A stretch of DNA of 64,000 bases, from NCBI RefSeq assembly GCF_002117145.1, contig NZ_CP008743.1, positions 1,116,001 through 1,180,000 on the forward strand, given 5' to 3'. The DNA comes from Candidatus Nucleicultrix amoebiphila FS5. Its GTDB lineage: Bacteria > Pseudomonadota > Alphaproteobacteria > Caedimonadales > Nucleicultricaceae. Positions 33,859 to 42,721 of the stretch are shown piece by piece (within the stretch, counting starts at the first letter, position 1; each line of letters starts with the position of its first letter). A program made the position numbers and the translations under genes. The notes below the pieces were generated by a model. That model was not told the origin of the DNA, did no database searches, and saw nothing but the letters and a program-made list of their open reading frames with translations.

Positions 33859-34477
33859 CCTCTTCCCCCTTGCGTTGTTTTAAGCTGCTTATTTTTATAA
33901 TTACCCCACTTTGATCTGTTCGGCTAGGGAATTTTTCAACATTAAAAATCCAAGTTTGGGCGGCTTCGGAAACCTCTTCATCGGTCGTTTTTCCCTTCAA
34001 GAAATACCCCTGCACACTATCAGTGCCGAGATGCTGCATATAGGCCATGAGGTGATTCAAGGACGTCAGGGCGCGACTCGTAATAAGAGGAGCGTGTAAG
34101 GAGTCAACTGTTTCTATGCGCTGGCAAATCACTTTTGTCTTCAAAGAAAGAACACGACTGACATGGCGCAAAAATGTCGCCTTACGTTCATCTTTTTCAA
34201 GGAGAATAACGTCATCGTTTCTGAGAATAGAAAGAACAATTCCCGGGAATCCACCCCCACTTCCCAGATCAACAATTTTCCCTTCTTGAGGAAGAAAATG
34301 AAGTAATTGTGCGGAGTCAACCACATGACGCTCCCAGAGCGTAGGAATAGACTCTTTGGAGATAAGATTAAGTTTTTCTTGCCACTTCAACAGTATTTGA
34401 ACAAAGCCAACAAGTTGAAAAAATGTTTCACGTGAAACACACGCTCCCAACAAGCCACAAAAACGATCGTGCTCCAT
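33815..34477 (-). CDS. rsmG: 16S rRNA m7G527 methyltransferase RsmG
   Basis: A 220-aa SAM-dependent methyltransferase (GidB). KLNLISKESIPTLWERHVVDSAQLL and the SAM motif VDLGSGGGFPGIVLSI are characteristic. The N-terminal CVSRETFFQL is encoded by a perfect parS site, as in many bacteria. Five bases separate it from the rho stop: the mnmE-mnmG pair that usually precedes rsmG in alphaproteobacteria is missing here. Its C-terminal tail is basic and overlaps parA. Confidence 0.95.
   Translation of the reverse strand: MEHDRFCGLLGACVSRETFFQLVGFVQILLKWQEKLNLISKESIPTLWERHVVDSAQLLHFLPQEGKIVDLGSGGGFPGIVLSILRNDDVILLEKDERKATFLRHVSRVLSLKTKVICQRIETVDSLHAPLITSRALTSLNHLMAYMQHLGTDSVQGYFLKGKTTDEEVSEAAQTWIFNVEKFPSRTDQSGVIIKISSLKQRKGEEDDHHSRGQSKRGGW
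34424..34439. promoter_or_regulatory. parS centromere site
   Basis: TGTTTCACGTGAAACA is the exact 16-bp palindromic parS consensus bound by ParB. It lies within the rsmG coding sequence, four kilobases from the candidate origin. Confidence 0.97.
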
Positions 34478-34482
34478 CGGGT

Positions 34483-35739
34483 CTAAGTGTTCATAGACTC
34501 ATAAAAATCAGCGTTGTTCTTCGTCTGACGCAACTTTTCAAGGAGGAACTCCATGGCTTCTTGGGGTCCCATGGGATTTAAGATACGGCGCAAAATCCAC
34601 ATTTTCGCTAATTCCCCCTTATCAACCAACAACTCTTCTTTACGCGTTCCAGAGCGCGTAATGTCTATCGCGGGGAAGACGCGCTTATCTGACAACTTAC
34701 GATCCAAAATAATTTCACTGTTTCCGGTGCCCTTGAACTCTTCGAAAATAACTTCGTCCATACGCGATCCCGTGTCAATCAAGGCTGTTGCAATAATGGT
34801 GAGGGATCCTCCCTCTTCAATATTACGAGCAGCGCCAAAAAAGCGCTTTGGTTTTTGCAGAGCATTGGCATCAACACCCCCCGTTAGCACTTTCCCCGAG
34901 GACGGCACGACTGTGTTATAGGCGCGCGCCAAACGAGTAATAGAGTCCAGAAGAATAACGACATCTTTTTTATATTCCACAAGGCGTTTCGCTTTTTCAA
35001 TAACCATTTCAGCAACCTGTACGTGACGGGAGGCAGGCTCATCAAAAGTCGAGCTCACCACCTCTCCTTTGACGGAACGGGCCATATCAGTCACCTCTTC
35101 CGGGCGCTCGTCAATCAAAAGAACAATCAGATAAGCCTCTGGATTGTTTTTTGAAATAGAGTGGGCGATTTGCTGCAACATCATCGTTTTACCGGTTCGG
35201 GGAGGTGCCGTAATTAAAGCACGCTGTCCCTTCCCCAAAGGACTTGTTAAGTCAATCACCCGTCCCGTAGAATTATCTTTTCCCCCGTTGTCATATTCCA
35301 ATTTAAAGCGTTCATCGGGATAAAGGGGCGTTAAGTTATCAAAATTAATACGATGCCTTACGTTTTCTGGGGGTTCAAAGTTAATGAGGTTAACTTTGAG
35401 AAGCGCAAAATAACGCTCTGAATCTTTGGGGGCGCGAATTTGTCCTTCAACAATATCCCCTGTTCTGAGACCAAATCGTCTTGCTTGACTGGGGGAGACA
35501 TAAATATCATCGGGTCCTGGCAAGTAATTGGCTTGCGCAGACCTTAAAAAACCAAATCCATCTTGAAGAATTTCCACCGTTCCTTCGCCAAAAATAGGGA
35601 CGTCCTTTTCTGCGAGTTTCTTTAAAATAGCAAAAACAAGATCTTGTTTTTTCAGGGTGGAAGCATTCTCAATTTCGTGTTGTTCCGCGAGCTCCAGTAA
35701 CTCAGCAGGCGCTTTAGCTTTTAATTCATTGATATTCAT
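34483..35739 (-). CDS. rho: Transcription termination factor Rho
   Basis: A 418-aa hexameric RNA helicase. N-terminal Rho domain, the RNA-binding [22 protein letters not shown] block, Walker [18 protein letters not shown], Walker [17 protein letters not shown] and the secondary RNA site ([20 protein letters not shown]) are all intact. Length is normal. Confidence 0.98.
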   Translation of the reverse strand: MNINELKAKAPAELLELAEQHEIENASTLKKQDLVFAILKKLAEKDVPIFGEGTVEILQDGFGFLRSAQANYLPGPDDIYVSPSQARRFGLRTGDIVEGQIRAPKDSERYFALLKVNLINFEPPENVRHRINFDNLTPLYPDERFKLEYDNGGKDNSTGRVIDLTSPLGKGQRALITAPPRTGKTMMLQQIAHSISKNNPEAYLIVLLIDERPEEVTDMARSVKGEVVSSTFDEPASRHVQVAEMVIEKAKRLVEYKKDVVILLDSITRLARAYNTVVPSSGKVLTGGVDANALQKPKRFFGAARNIEEGGSLTIIATALIDTGSRMDEVIFEEFKGTGNSEIILDRKLSDKRVFPAIDITRSGTRKEELLVDKGELAKMWILRRILNPMGPQEAMEFLLEKLRQTKNNADFYESMNT

Positions 35740-35816
35740 TGCTTAAATTTCATATTTATGTTGGAAAAATTTAGTTTTGATGGCCCTATGACCACTTGGA
35801 TTTTTTTACTATACCC

Positions 35817-36266
35817 CTAAAAAGGTTTAATGACAACCATAATTACGATAATAATCATAAAAACAGCCGGAATCTCATTGATCATTCGGTAGAAGGTGTG
35901 TGAACGCTGGTTTTGATCTCGCTCAAAATCCTTGCGCCATCGGGCGAGGAAACCATGGTAGGCGGAAAGCAACAAAACAAACAGGAGTTTCACGTGCAAC
36001 CACCCCAAAGGACTCACAAGCACCCCTGGTACCATCAACAAAAGCCCCCCAAAAATAAAACTAGCGATCATCGCCGGATTAATAATGCCCCTTAAAAGAC
36101 GTCTTTCCATAATCTTCAGGGTTTCAGAAAGCTCGGAGCCAGGTTTGGATTGAGCGTGATAGACATACAACCTTGGCAAATACAACATCCCCGCCATCCA
36201 TGACATCACAAAAATAATATGAAGCGCCTTTATCCATAAATAATAGCCGGTCAAATAATCAGCCAC
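35817..36266 (-). CDS. hemJ: Protoporphyrinogen oxidase HemJ
   Basis: A 149-aa four-helix membrane protein (UPF0093) that oxidises protoporphyrinogen IX. GTG 36266 gives a protein starting ADYLTGYYLWIKALHIIFVMSW, the family N-terminus with its conserved His; an in-frame GTG at 36296 adds residues outside the family. The start overlaps hemH by 8 bp (GTGGCTGA). MERRLLRGIINPAM and LHVKLLFVLLLSAYHGFLARW are further hallmarks. It lies between hemH and rho, as in other alphaproteobacteria. Confidence 0.93.
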   Translation of the reverse strand: MADYLTGYYLWIKALHIIFVMSWMAGMLYLPRLYVYHAQSKPGSELSETLKIMERRLLRGIINPAMIASFIFGGLLLMVPGVLVSPLGWLHVKLLFVLLLSAYHGFLARWRKDFERDQNQRSHTFYRMINEIPAVFMIIIVIMVVIKPF

Positions 36267-37281
36267 GATACCCCCCACATGTACATTGTTTATCACCTGC
36301 TATACACACTGTTTCTTTTTCATCTTTAACTAAACGGGCAAGAGACTGAATGAAATCAGGATGATCTGAAACAGTCGGAATACGATGATAAAAAGGAACC
36401 CCGACTCTTTTCGCTAAAGCGCGATACTCAATATCCAACTCAACAAGCGTTTCAGAGTGCTCGGAAACAAAAGCTACAGGCACAATCACCACTCCCAGCC
36501 CCTCTCTGCCAGCTCGGTGTATTTCATCATCCGTATAGGGACGAATCCAAGACAAAGGCCCCACCCTACTCTGATAACATGTTACCCAATCTTCAATTGG
36601 GATTTCCAGTCGCGTCAGTTCTTTTAACACCGCAGAGATCGTCATCTCTACATGTTTGGGATAGGGATCTCCCCCGTCAACAATTTTTTGGGGTAATCCA
36701 TGGGCCGTAAACAAGACCCTATAGGACTTTGATGGTTTCAAGGACTTTAATTGATCTGCAAGACGTTGAGCGATTGCTCTTACAAACCCCCCCTCCTCTG
36801 GGTAACAACAAATCACCTCTGTTGGGATCACCCTCTCTTGTTGTCGACTATACTCTTTCCATTCATCCAAGGACGATTGGGTCGTGGTCGTTGAAAATTG
36901 AGGATACAGGGGCAAAAGAACGACTTTATCTGGATTCCATTCTTTTATCTGCTCAACCGTTTCCTCTAGTCTTGGCCGCCAATAGCGCATCCCTATAAAA
37001 ACTTTATAATTCTCTCCCAAAATCTTTTCTAAAGCGCGGGCTTGCGTTTCAGTGTTTTCTAAAAGAGGAGACGCCCCTCCTAGGTGTTTATAAATCTCCT
37101 GCGCTTGCGGAGCACGTCGCTTTGAAATGATTTTCGCCAGCCCATGGCGAATCCCCCAAGGAAGTCTCAAAATCGCAGGATCCTTGAATAAATTATACAG
37201 AAAGGGCTCAACAGATTGTAAGGAATCAGGGCCGCCTAAGTTAAACAAAACAACAGCAACTCTTTGACTAGCCATCAACAT
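36259..37281 (-). CDS. hemH: Ferrochelatase
   Basis: A 340-aa enzyme inserting Fe2+ into protoporphyrin IX, the last haem step. VVLFNLGGPDSLQSVEPFLYNLFKDP start, the His-containing LFTAHGLPQKIVDGGDPYPKHVE and SRVGPLSWIRPYTDDEI and AFVSEHSETLVELDIEY blocks are intact. The C-terminus carries three cysteines (C326-x6-C333-x-C335), like the Fe-S-cluster tail seen in some ferrochelatases. Overlaps hemE by 14 bp. Confidence 0.97.
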   Translation of the reverse strand: MLMASQRVAVVLFNLGGPDSLQSVEPFLYNLFKDPAILRLPWGIRHGLAKIISKRRAPQAQEIYKHLGGASPLLENTETQARALEKILGENYKVFIGMRYWRPRLEETVEQIKEWNPDKVVLLPLYPQFSTTTTQSSLDEWKEYSRQQERVIPTEVICCYPEEGGFVRAIAQRLADQLKSLKPSKSYRVLFTAHGLPQKIVDGGDPYPKHVEMTISAVLKELTRLEIPIEDWVTCYQSRVGPLSWIRPYTDDEIHRAGREGLGVVIVPVAFVSEHSETLVELDIEYRALAKRVGVPFYHRIPTVSDHPDFIQSLARLVKDEKETVCIAGDKQCTCGGYRG

Positions 37282-38287
37282 TCATCTTTCGCACATGGTC
37301 AATCAGCTTCTGCACATTTTCAGGCGGTGTCTTGGGCAAAAGTCCGTGACCTAAATTAAAAATATAAGGGCGATTTTTGAAAGCTTTCAAATACGTATCG
37401 GCTTTTTTGATCATAGCCTCTCCTCCAAGCACCACCAATTCCGGATCAAGGCCGCCTTGATAAACTGTTTGTGGAAGAATCTGCGCAAGAGCCTCTGGAT
37501 TAAAAGTTGGATCCAGACTTAAAACATCTATGCCCGTCTCTTTCACATACGGTACGATTCTTTCTCCGATATTTTTAGGGAACCCCATGAGAGGCACTTG
37601 GGCAGAAAAAGCCTTCAATTCCTTGACGATCTTTGTTACCGGCTTCACTACCCCTATCTCATATAAGTCTTGGGGGGCTTCTCCTGCCCAAGTATCAAAA
37701 AGTTGCACCACCTCAGCCCCCGCTCTTACTTGATGCTTAAGATACGCAACAACAGCGTCTGTCAGCAACTCCATAACTTCCCGAAATTGCTGAGGATTTT
37801 CTTGCCCCCATGCAATAGCTTTTGAAAACCCTCGCTTCCCCCGTCCTTCGATCATATAACAATACAGGGTCCAGGGAGCGCCAGAAAAGCCTATTAAACT
37901 TATATGGGGGGGCAAGCAAGCTCGAAGGGTTGTCAAAATCTCAAAAACGGGTGAAAGCGTTTGTTCAAGGCGATCGATCTTCAGATTCTTTAAATGAAAG
38001 TCCCCGAGAATTGGTCCGACGCCTTCTTCAAAACCCACATGCTGACCTAAAGCATGGGGAATGACGAGGATATCTGAAAAAAGTATGGCGGCATCCAAAT
38101 CATAACGCTTCAGAGGTTGTAGAGTTGCTTCCACAGCCAATTTTGGGGTGTAGCAGAATTTTAAAAAATCTGGTTGTTGCGCGCGTAGAGCGCGATATTC
38201 AGGAAGGTATCGGCCGGCTTGTCTCATAAACCAGATGGGTACACGTTGAGAACTTTTGGTTCGAATAAGGTCAATTAAGGGTTTCAT
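37268..38287 (-). CDS. hemE: Uroporphyrinogen decarboxylase
   Basis: A 339-aa enzyme converting uroporphyrinogen III to coproporphyrinogen III. VPIWFMRQAGRYLPEYRALR, FSDILVIPHALGQ, GFSGAPWTLYCYM, QLFDTWAGEA and FNLGHGLLPKTPPENV are diagnostic. It is the first gene of a hemE-hemH-hemJ operon and its 5' side faces the candidate origin, as in Caulobacter and Rickettsia. Confidence 0.98.
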   Translation of the reverse strand: MKPLIDLIRTKSSQRVPIWFMRQAGRYLPEYRALRAQQPDFLKFCYTPKLAVEATLQPLKRYDLDAAILFSDILVIPHALGQHVGFEEGVGPILGDFHLKNLKIDRLEQTLSPVFEILTTLRACLPPHISLIGFSGAPWTLYCYMIEGRGKRGFSKAIAWGQENPQQFREVMELLTDAVVAYLKHQVRAGAEVVQLFDTWAGEAPQDLYEIGVVKPVTKIVKELKAFSAQVPLMGFPKNIGERIVPYVKETGIDVLSLDPTFNPEALAQILPQTVYQGGLDPELVVLGGEAMIKKADTYLKAFKNRPYIFNLGHGLLPKTPPENVQKLIDHVRKMNVDG

Positions 38288-38570
38288 GAACGGGCTTTTT
38301 ACTCTTCTTCTTTATATATTATTACTAAGTAATAAGGTAGTAGATGTAGTAGTCCTGTGGAAAACTCTTTTCCGGAACCAGGGGAAAAAGTTATATACCG
38401 TTTCTTGTTCTTCTAACACATTGGATTTTCTTAAGGTAGCCCTCTCAGCCAATATTTTTCTATCTTCTTATCCACAGATGTATAATTTTCGGATAAAGTA
38501 GGGATAAGACATGTAACTCTGGGAATAAAAAGTTACCCACATACGAATAAGAGAGGGCTGGTGATAACTT
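38288..38570. other. Candidate chromosomal replication origin (oriC)
   Basis: A 283-base AT-rich noncoding gap between divergent hemE and coaE. It has a perfect DnaA box TTATCCACA (38468-38476) and near matches TTTTCCACA (minus, 38356-38364), TTACCCACA (38533-38541) and TTATCCATA (minus, 38570-38578, at the coaE start). Long AT-rich stretches could unwind. Caulobacter and Rickettsia origins also sit beside hemE. The nearby parS and parAB agree with this. Confidence 0.65.
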
Positions 38571-39194
38571 ATGGATAAAACCCCTGCAACGATTATACTG
38601 GGGATGACAGGCTCTATCGGGATGGGGAAATCGACCACAGCCAGGCTGTTTAAAAAAATAAAGGTTCCCATCTTTGATGCTGATGCTTGTGTCCACGACC
38701 TTTATCAAGACCCTGAGGTTTTGGATGATATTCAGCAGGCCTTCCCCCAATCTGTCCTCGAGGGCAAAGTCGTAAAACACTGGCTCAGAGAAAACGTGTT
38801 TTCTGATCCTGAAAAGATTAATGCCTTGGAAGCTATTCTTCATCCGCGTGTTGCTCAAGCAAGAGACGCTTTTATTCTTTACCATCAAAAGCGTGGAATA
38901 CCGCTTGTTGTTCTTGATATACCTCTCTTATTTGAAAAAGGAATCAATACCCTGTGTCATTACGTGTTAATGGTGTGGGCACCAGAAGAAGTAAGACGAA
39001 CGAGAGTTCTTGCCCGTCTTCATATGAATGAAAAAAGGTTGCAAGAAATTTTAAAGCGTTTTTTACCTGAAGAAGAACGTAAAAAACGCGCAGATTTTGT
39101 TCTTGAAACTTCAAGAGGAAAGAGTAAAACCTTCAGAGATCTTAGAAATCTGCTGAACCCAATTTGTTTACAATTAAGGAAATACAATGCGTGA
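38571..39194 (+). CDS. coaE: Dephospho-CoA kinase
   Basis: A 207-aa kinase for the last step of coenzyme A synthesis. P-loop GMTGSIGMGKSTTARLFK, VPIFDADACVHDLY, HPRVAQARDAFI and LVVLDIPLLFEKGI are diagnostic. It overlaps dnaQ by 8 bp, so the two are co-expressed. Confidence 0.95.
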   Translation: MDKTPATIILGMTGSIGMGKSTTARLFKKIKVPIFDADACVHDLYQDPEVLDDIQQAFPQSVLEGKVVKHWLRENVFSDPEKINALEAILHPRVAQARDAFILYHQKRGIPLVVLDIPLLFEKGINTLCHYVLMVWAPEEVRRTRVLARLHMNEKRLQEILKRFLPEEERKKRADFVLETSRGKSKTFRDLRNLLNPICLQLRKYNA

Positions 39195-39864
39195 AATCGT
39201 CCTCGACACCGAGTCCACAGGACTTGACCCCAAATCTGGTCACCGCTTGGTGGAAATAGGATGTCTTGAGCTGATGAATCATGTTCCCACCGGAAATGTA
39301 TTTCATTGTTATATCAACCCTGAAAGAGACATGCCGCAAGAAGCTTTTAATGTTCATGGGTTGTCCGAAGAGTTTTTAAGGGATCATCCAGTTTTTAAAG
39401 ATGTGGCAGAAAAATTCTTAGAATTTATTCAAGACGATATTCTTGTGATCCATAACGCGCGTTTTGATATGAAATTTCTAAATCATGAACTTGGTTCTCT
39501 TGAGATTGCTCCGTTAAGTTTTGAGCGCGTCATTGATACATTACAAATTGCCCGTGAGAAATTTCCAGGATCTCCTGCTAATCTTGATGCGCTCTGTCGT
39601 CGTTTTAATGTGGATAACTCAACACGTGTTAAGCACGGTGCTCTTTTGGATGCGGAATTACTCGCAGAGGTTTATTTAGAATTAATAGGGGGCCGTCAGT
39701 CTACCTTCCATCTTGAAGAAGAAGCTCAACATATACTCTCAAGAGTTGATGGACACACTCAGAATGTGCGTCCAATTCGTTCTTTTCCTGCCAGTGAAGA
39801 GGAACTAAAGAATCATAAGGAAATTTTAGGAAAAATTTCTAATGCTCTTTGGAACTCTTTTTAG
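39187..39864 (+). CDS. dnaQ: DNA polymerase III epsilon (proofreading exonuclease)
   Basis: A 225-aa DEDDh 3'-5' exonuclease. ExoI: IVLDTESTGLDPKSGHRLVEIG; ExoII: HNARFDMKFLNHEL; ExoIII: HGALLDAELLAEVYLEL. The C-terminal tail after residue 180 corresponds to the alpha-subunit-binding region. Its last 26 bases overlap secB on the opposite strand. Confidence 0.96.
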   Translation: MREIVLDTESTGLDPKSGHRLVEIGCLELMNHVPTGNVFHCYINPERDMPQEAFNVHGLSEEFLRDHPVFKDVAEKFLEFIQDDILVIHNARFDMKFLNHELGSLEIAPLSFERVIDTLQIAREKFPGSPANLDALCRRFNVDNSTRVKHGALLDAELLAEVYLELIGGRQSTFHLEEEAQHILSRVDGHTQNVRPIRSFPASEEELKNHKEILGKISNALWNSF

Positions 39865-40381
39865 ACTCTTTTGCTTTCGGGTCCGAAGGATCTGATTTTG
39901 CTTCTGACATAAACTGTTGACGATAGAGTTCCGCAAAATCAATGGGGTTCAATGACAAGGAAGGGAACCCAGCTTCACGTGTAATATTAGCAATAATAGC
40001 CCGTGCCATAGGGAAAAGAATTCTTGGGCACTCTATCATTAAGATTGGGTGTACGTTTTGTTCAGGAATGTCACCAACCGTAAAAATGCCAGCATATTCC
40101 AGCTCAACCAAAAACATTCTTTCTTTATCGCTAGTGGCGTCTGCTTTAATGTGTAGAACGATCTCAAAGGTTTTATCCTGAACAGGGTTAGCCTGAAGGT
40201 CAACGTTAACGCTTATTTCTGGAGCTTTTTCTTGTTGCGTTAAACTTTTTAATGGATTGGGGTTCTCAAAAGAAAGATCTTTAATGTATTGACCATTCAC
40301 AAGAAGAGGGGCCATCGGAATTTGATTCTGAGAGTTTTGAACGTTTGACGTATGAGGGACAGACTTTTTTTTGTCTGGCAT
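39839..40381 (-). CDS. secB: Protein-export chaperone SecB
   Basis: A 180-aa tetrameric chaperone keeping preproteins unfolded for SecA. VNGQYIKDLSFENPNPLKSL, FLVELEYAGIFTVGDIPEQNVHPILMIECPRILFPMARAII and FPSLSLNPIDFAELYRQQF match the whole family. The N-terminal 25 residues are a Ser/Gln-rich tail common in alphaproteobacteria. Relevant to the many Sec-exported proteins in this window. Confidence 0.96.
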   Translation of the reverse strand: MPDKKKSVPHTSNVQNSQNQIPMAPLLVNGQYIKDLSFENPNPLKSLTQQEKAPEISVNVDLQANPVQDKTFEIVLHIKADATSDKERMFLVELEYAGIFTVGDIPEQNVHPILMIECPRILFPMARAIIANITREAGFPSLSLNPIDFAELYRQQFMSEAKSDPSDPKAKESKKSSKEH

Positions 40382-40471
40382 AATTTGCTCCTTAGAAAAA
40401 TTTTATTTTGGGGTATATTAACTAAAAACACACACGCCGCATAGTGTTTTCTCAAAGGAGAAAAAGATAGA

Positions 40472-41119
40472 ATGAGTTTAGACACAGAAGTCCTTCAGAT
40501 TATCATCTTCGCTCTTATTGCTGGTGTAATTTTATACAGATTATATCTTGTCCTTGGCGAAAAACGGGGGCATGAAGATAAAGAGCGCGCCGAAAAAATA
40601 TCGATTTGGTTAAAAGGCGAAGTTATTGATGATAAGATTAAAGCTGCAACGCCTCCTGAAGTTATTCCTGAAAAATTTAGCTCTGAAATTGCGACCCTTA
40701 AGTCCATAGATCCAACTTTTTTATGGAAAAATTTTATCAAAGGAGCAAGCCAAGCTTTTGAAATTATCATCAGTCACTTTGCAAAAGGCACTATACAGGA
40801 CATTGAATCTTTACTCAGTAAAGATATTTATAAGGATTTTAGCACAGAATGCGAAGCGCGAAAAAAGGCAGGGGAAGTGCTTGAGACAACGCTGTTGCGC
40901 GTAGAATCTGTGACGCCTGAGTATATTACTGTATCGGGAACTATGGCTCGGATTACACTGCTTTTTGTTACGGAACAAACGCACATTTTGCGCGACAAGA
41001 GTGGCAACATTCTTGAAGGCGATCCAAAACAGTCAGAAGAAATCCATGATACATGGACGTTTCAGAAGGACTTAAAATCCTCGGATCCAAATTGGATGCT
41101 TGTAAAAATTAACAGTTAA
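40472..41119 (+). CDS. Tim44/TimA-like membrane protein
   Basis: A 215-aa protein with one N-terminal transmembrane helix (LQIIIFALIAGVILYRLYLVLG), a charged linker and a C-terminal Tim44-like domain (FIKGASQAFEIIISHFAKGTIQDIESLLS; TFQKDLKSSDPNWMLVKIN). Alphaproteobacterial TimA is related to mitochondrial Tim44. It sits between secB and mltA, the conserved order, and is likely cotranscribed with mltA. Confidence 0.92.
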   Translation: MSLDTEVLQIIIFALIAGVILYRLYLVLGEKRGHEDKERAEKISIWLKGEVIDDKIKAATPPEVIPEKFSSEIATLKSIDPTFLWKNFIKGASQAFEIIISHFAKGTIQDIESLLSKDIYKDFSTECEARKKAGEVLETTLLRVESVTPEYITVSGTMARITLLFVTEQTHILRDKSGNILEGDPKQSEEIHDTWTFQKDLKSSDPNWMLVKINS

Positions 41120-41128
41120 GGATTCTGG

Positions 41129-42220
41129 ATGCAAACGCTGGCTGCACACCTTTCAAGTAATTTTACAACGTGCCCCTATCAGCTCGAAAGGGTAGAGTTT
41201 GAGCAGTTGCCGGGATGGCGGCAAGAGACGTTTGAGGGGGTGGGTGACGCTTGGCATAGTTCTTTAGAATATTTAAAAACAAAGGGTAGGTTTAATTTTG
41301 GCTGGTTGGGAGACAAAGCGCAATGGCAAGACTTATTAGCCTCTGACTTTACTGACTTTCAACATTTTCTCACAACTTATTTTGTTCCCCATCGTCTTCT
41401 TCCGCAAGACGATAACGAAGCGTTATTAACAGGGTATTATGAACCAATTTATGAGGGATCGCTGAGGCAAGAGGGACCGTATACGACCCCTCTCTATCGT
41501 CGTCCGGAAGAGTTGGTTGTTGTTGAGGATATGGGGGTTTTTAGTGATGATTTAAAAGGGCGTCGTATCGCAGGACGCGTTGAACAAGGAACCCTCAAAC
41601 CTTATTTTACACGCGCTGAAATTCATCAAGGGGCTTTAAAGAACAGAGGCCTAGAAATCGCATGGCTTAAGGATCCAAAAGACGCCTATTTTTTAGCTGT
41701 TCAAGGATCAGGAGTTATAAAACTTCCAGACGGAGGTGAAATGCGTGTGAGTTACCATGGCACCAATGGATATCCTTATACATCTGTGGGGAAGGAGTTG
41801 GTACGACGTAGAGAAATAGCCCAAGAAGAAATTTCTATGCAAACAGTGCGCAGTTGGTTAGATGCCAATATTCAAAAGCGTGAAGAACTTTTTACTCTCA
41901 ATAAATCATATGTTTTTTTTAAAAAATTAGAGGGTAGGGGACCTGTGGGGGCGCTTGGACAACCTTTAACGACTTTGAGAAGTTTAGCAGTGGATCCACG
42001 CTATATACCCTTAGGCGTTCCCTTATGGATCGAAGGAAAATCACGTAACGGTAAAACACCCGATTTAACAAGATTGATGTTAGCCCATGATACGGGAGGC
42101 GCTATCAAAGGACCATTGAGAGGGGATGTTTTTTGTGGAACAGGGGCGTCCGCTGGTGAACTTGCAGGCCCCATGCAGCTGGATAGTTGCTTTTATATCT
42201 TTCTTCCAAAAGCGAAATGA
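41129..42220 (+). CDS. mltA: Membrane-bound lytic murein transglycosylase A
   Basis: A 363-aa MltA/3D-domain lytic transglycosylase that cleaves peptidoglycan. LLTGYYEPIYEGS, KDAYFLAVQGSGVIKLPDG, VSYHGTNGYPYTSVG and the 3D domain with catalytic Asp in LMLAHDTGGAIKGPLRGDVFCG are intact. AAGGA precedes ATG 41129. Unlike typical MltA it has no visible signal peptide or lipobox, and no alternative start upstream would supply one. Confidence 0.93.
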   Translation: MQTLAAHLSSNFTTCPYQLERVEFEQLPGWRQETFEGVGDAWHSSLEYLKTKGRFNFGWLGDKAQWQDLLASDFTDFQHFLTTYFVPHRLLPQDDNEALLTGYYEPIYEGSLRQEGPYTTPLYRRPEELVVVEDMGVFSDDLKGRRIAGRVEQGTLKPYFTRAEIHQGALKNRGLEIAWLKDPKDAYFLAVQGSGVIKLPDGGEMRVSYHGTNGYPYTSVGKELVRRREIAQEEISMQTVRSWLDANIQKREELFTLNKSYVFFKKLEGRGPVGALGQPLTTLRSLAVDPRYIPLGVPLWIEGKSRNGKTPDLTRLMLAHDTGGAIKGPLRGDVFCGTGASAGELAGPMQLDSCFYIFLPKAK

Positions 42221-42693
42221 CTAAAAAACATAACCCCCCCCTTACTGAAGAGGATTTAGAAATTTGGCAAGCGTACCAAAAGGGGGTCATTGCTCTTCCT
42301 AATAAAATCCAAAAAAAACCTAAATCTTCAAAATCATCTTCTAAGACGCAGAAAATGAAACCCTCGTCTATTTCTGCAAAAGCAATAGTCAAGACTCGTG
42401 ATCCGATCAGGAAGAAAATCGACTTGCATGGTTATAAGGTTGAAGAGGCGCGGACTGTTCTCATGAATTTTCTAATGCGCAAACAACAGTCTCATCAGTT
42501 GCAGGTTATTGTTATCACAGGCAAAGGATTAAGAGGGAGCATCAGCGGGCTCGGAACGCTTAAAGAAAATTTTTCAAAATGGATGAAAGAAAAAGACTTT
42601 TTGGCTCTTGTTAATCATTATAGCCAAGCAAGCCCTAAAGATGGCGGGAGTGGCGCTTTTTATCTTGATCTTAAACCGCTCTTGATGAAGTGA
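42217..42693 (+). CDS. Smr-domain protein
   Basis: A 158-aa protein starting at ATG 42217 and overlapping the mltA stop by 4 bp (ATGA). A basic N-terminal linker rich in Lys/Ser precedes the Smr domain: KIDLHGYKVEEARTVLMNFL, then VIVITGKGLRGS and a C-terminal GSGAFYLDLK. Smr domains are DNA/RNA nicking or ribosome-associated nucleases. The mltA-Smr pairing is conserved in alphaproteobacteria. Confidence 0.93.
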   Translation: MTKKHNPPLTEEDLEIWQAYQKGVIALPNKIQKKPKSSKSSSKTQKMKPSSISAKAIVKTRDPIRKKIDLHGYKVEEARTVLMNFLMRKQQSHQLQVIVITGKGLRGSISGLGTLKENFSKWMKEKDFLALVNHYSQASPKDGGSGAFYLDLKPLLMK

Positions 42694-42721
42694 GGATGCT
42701 TTGCAGCACCCTCTCACATCA

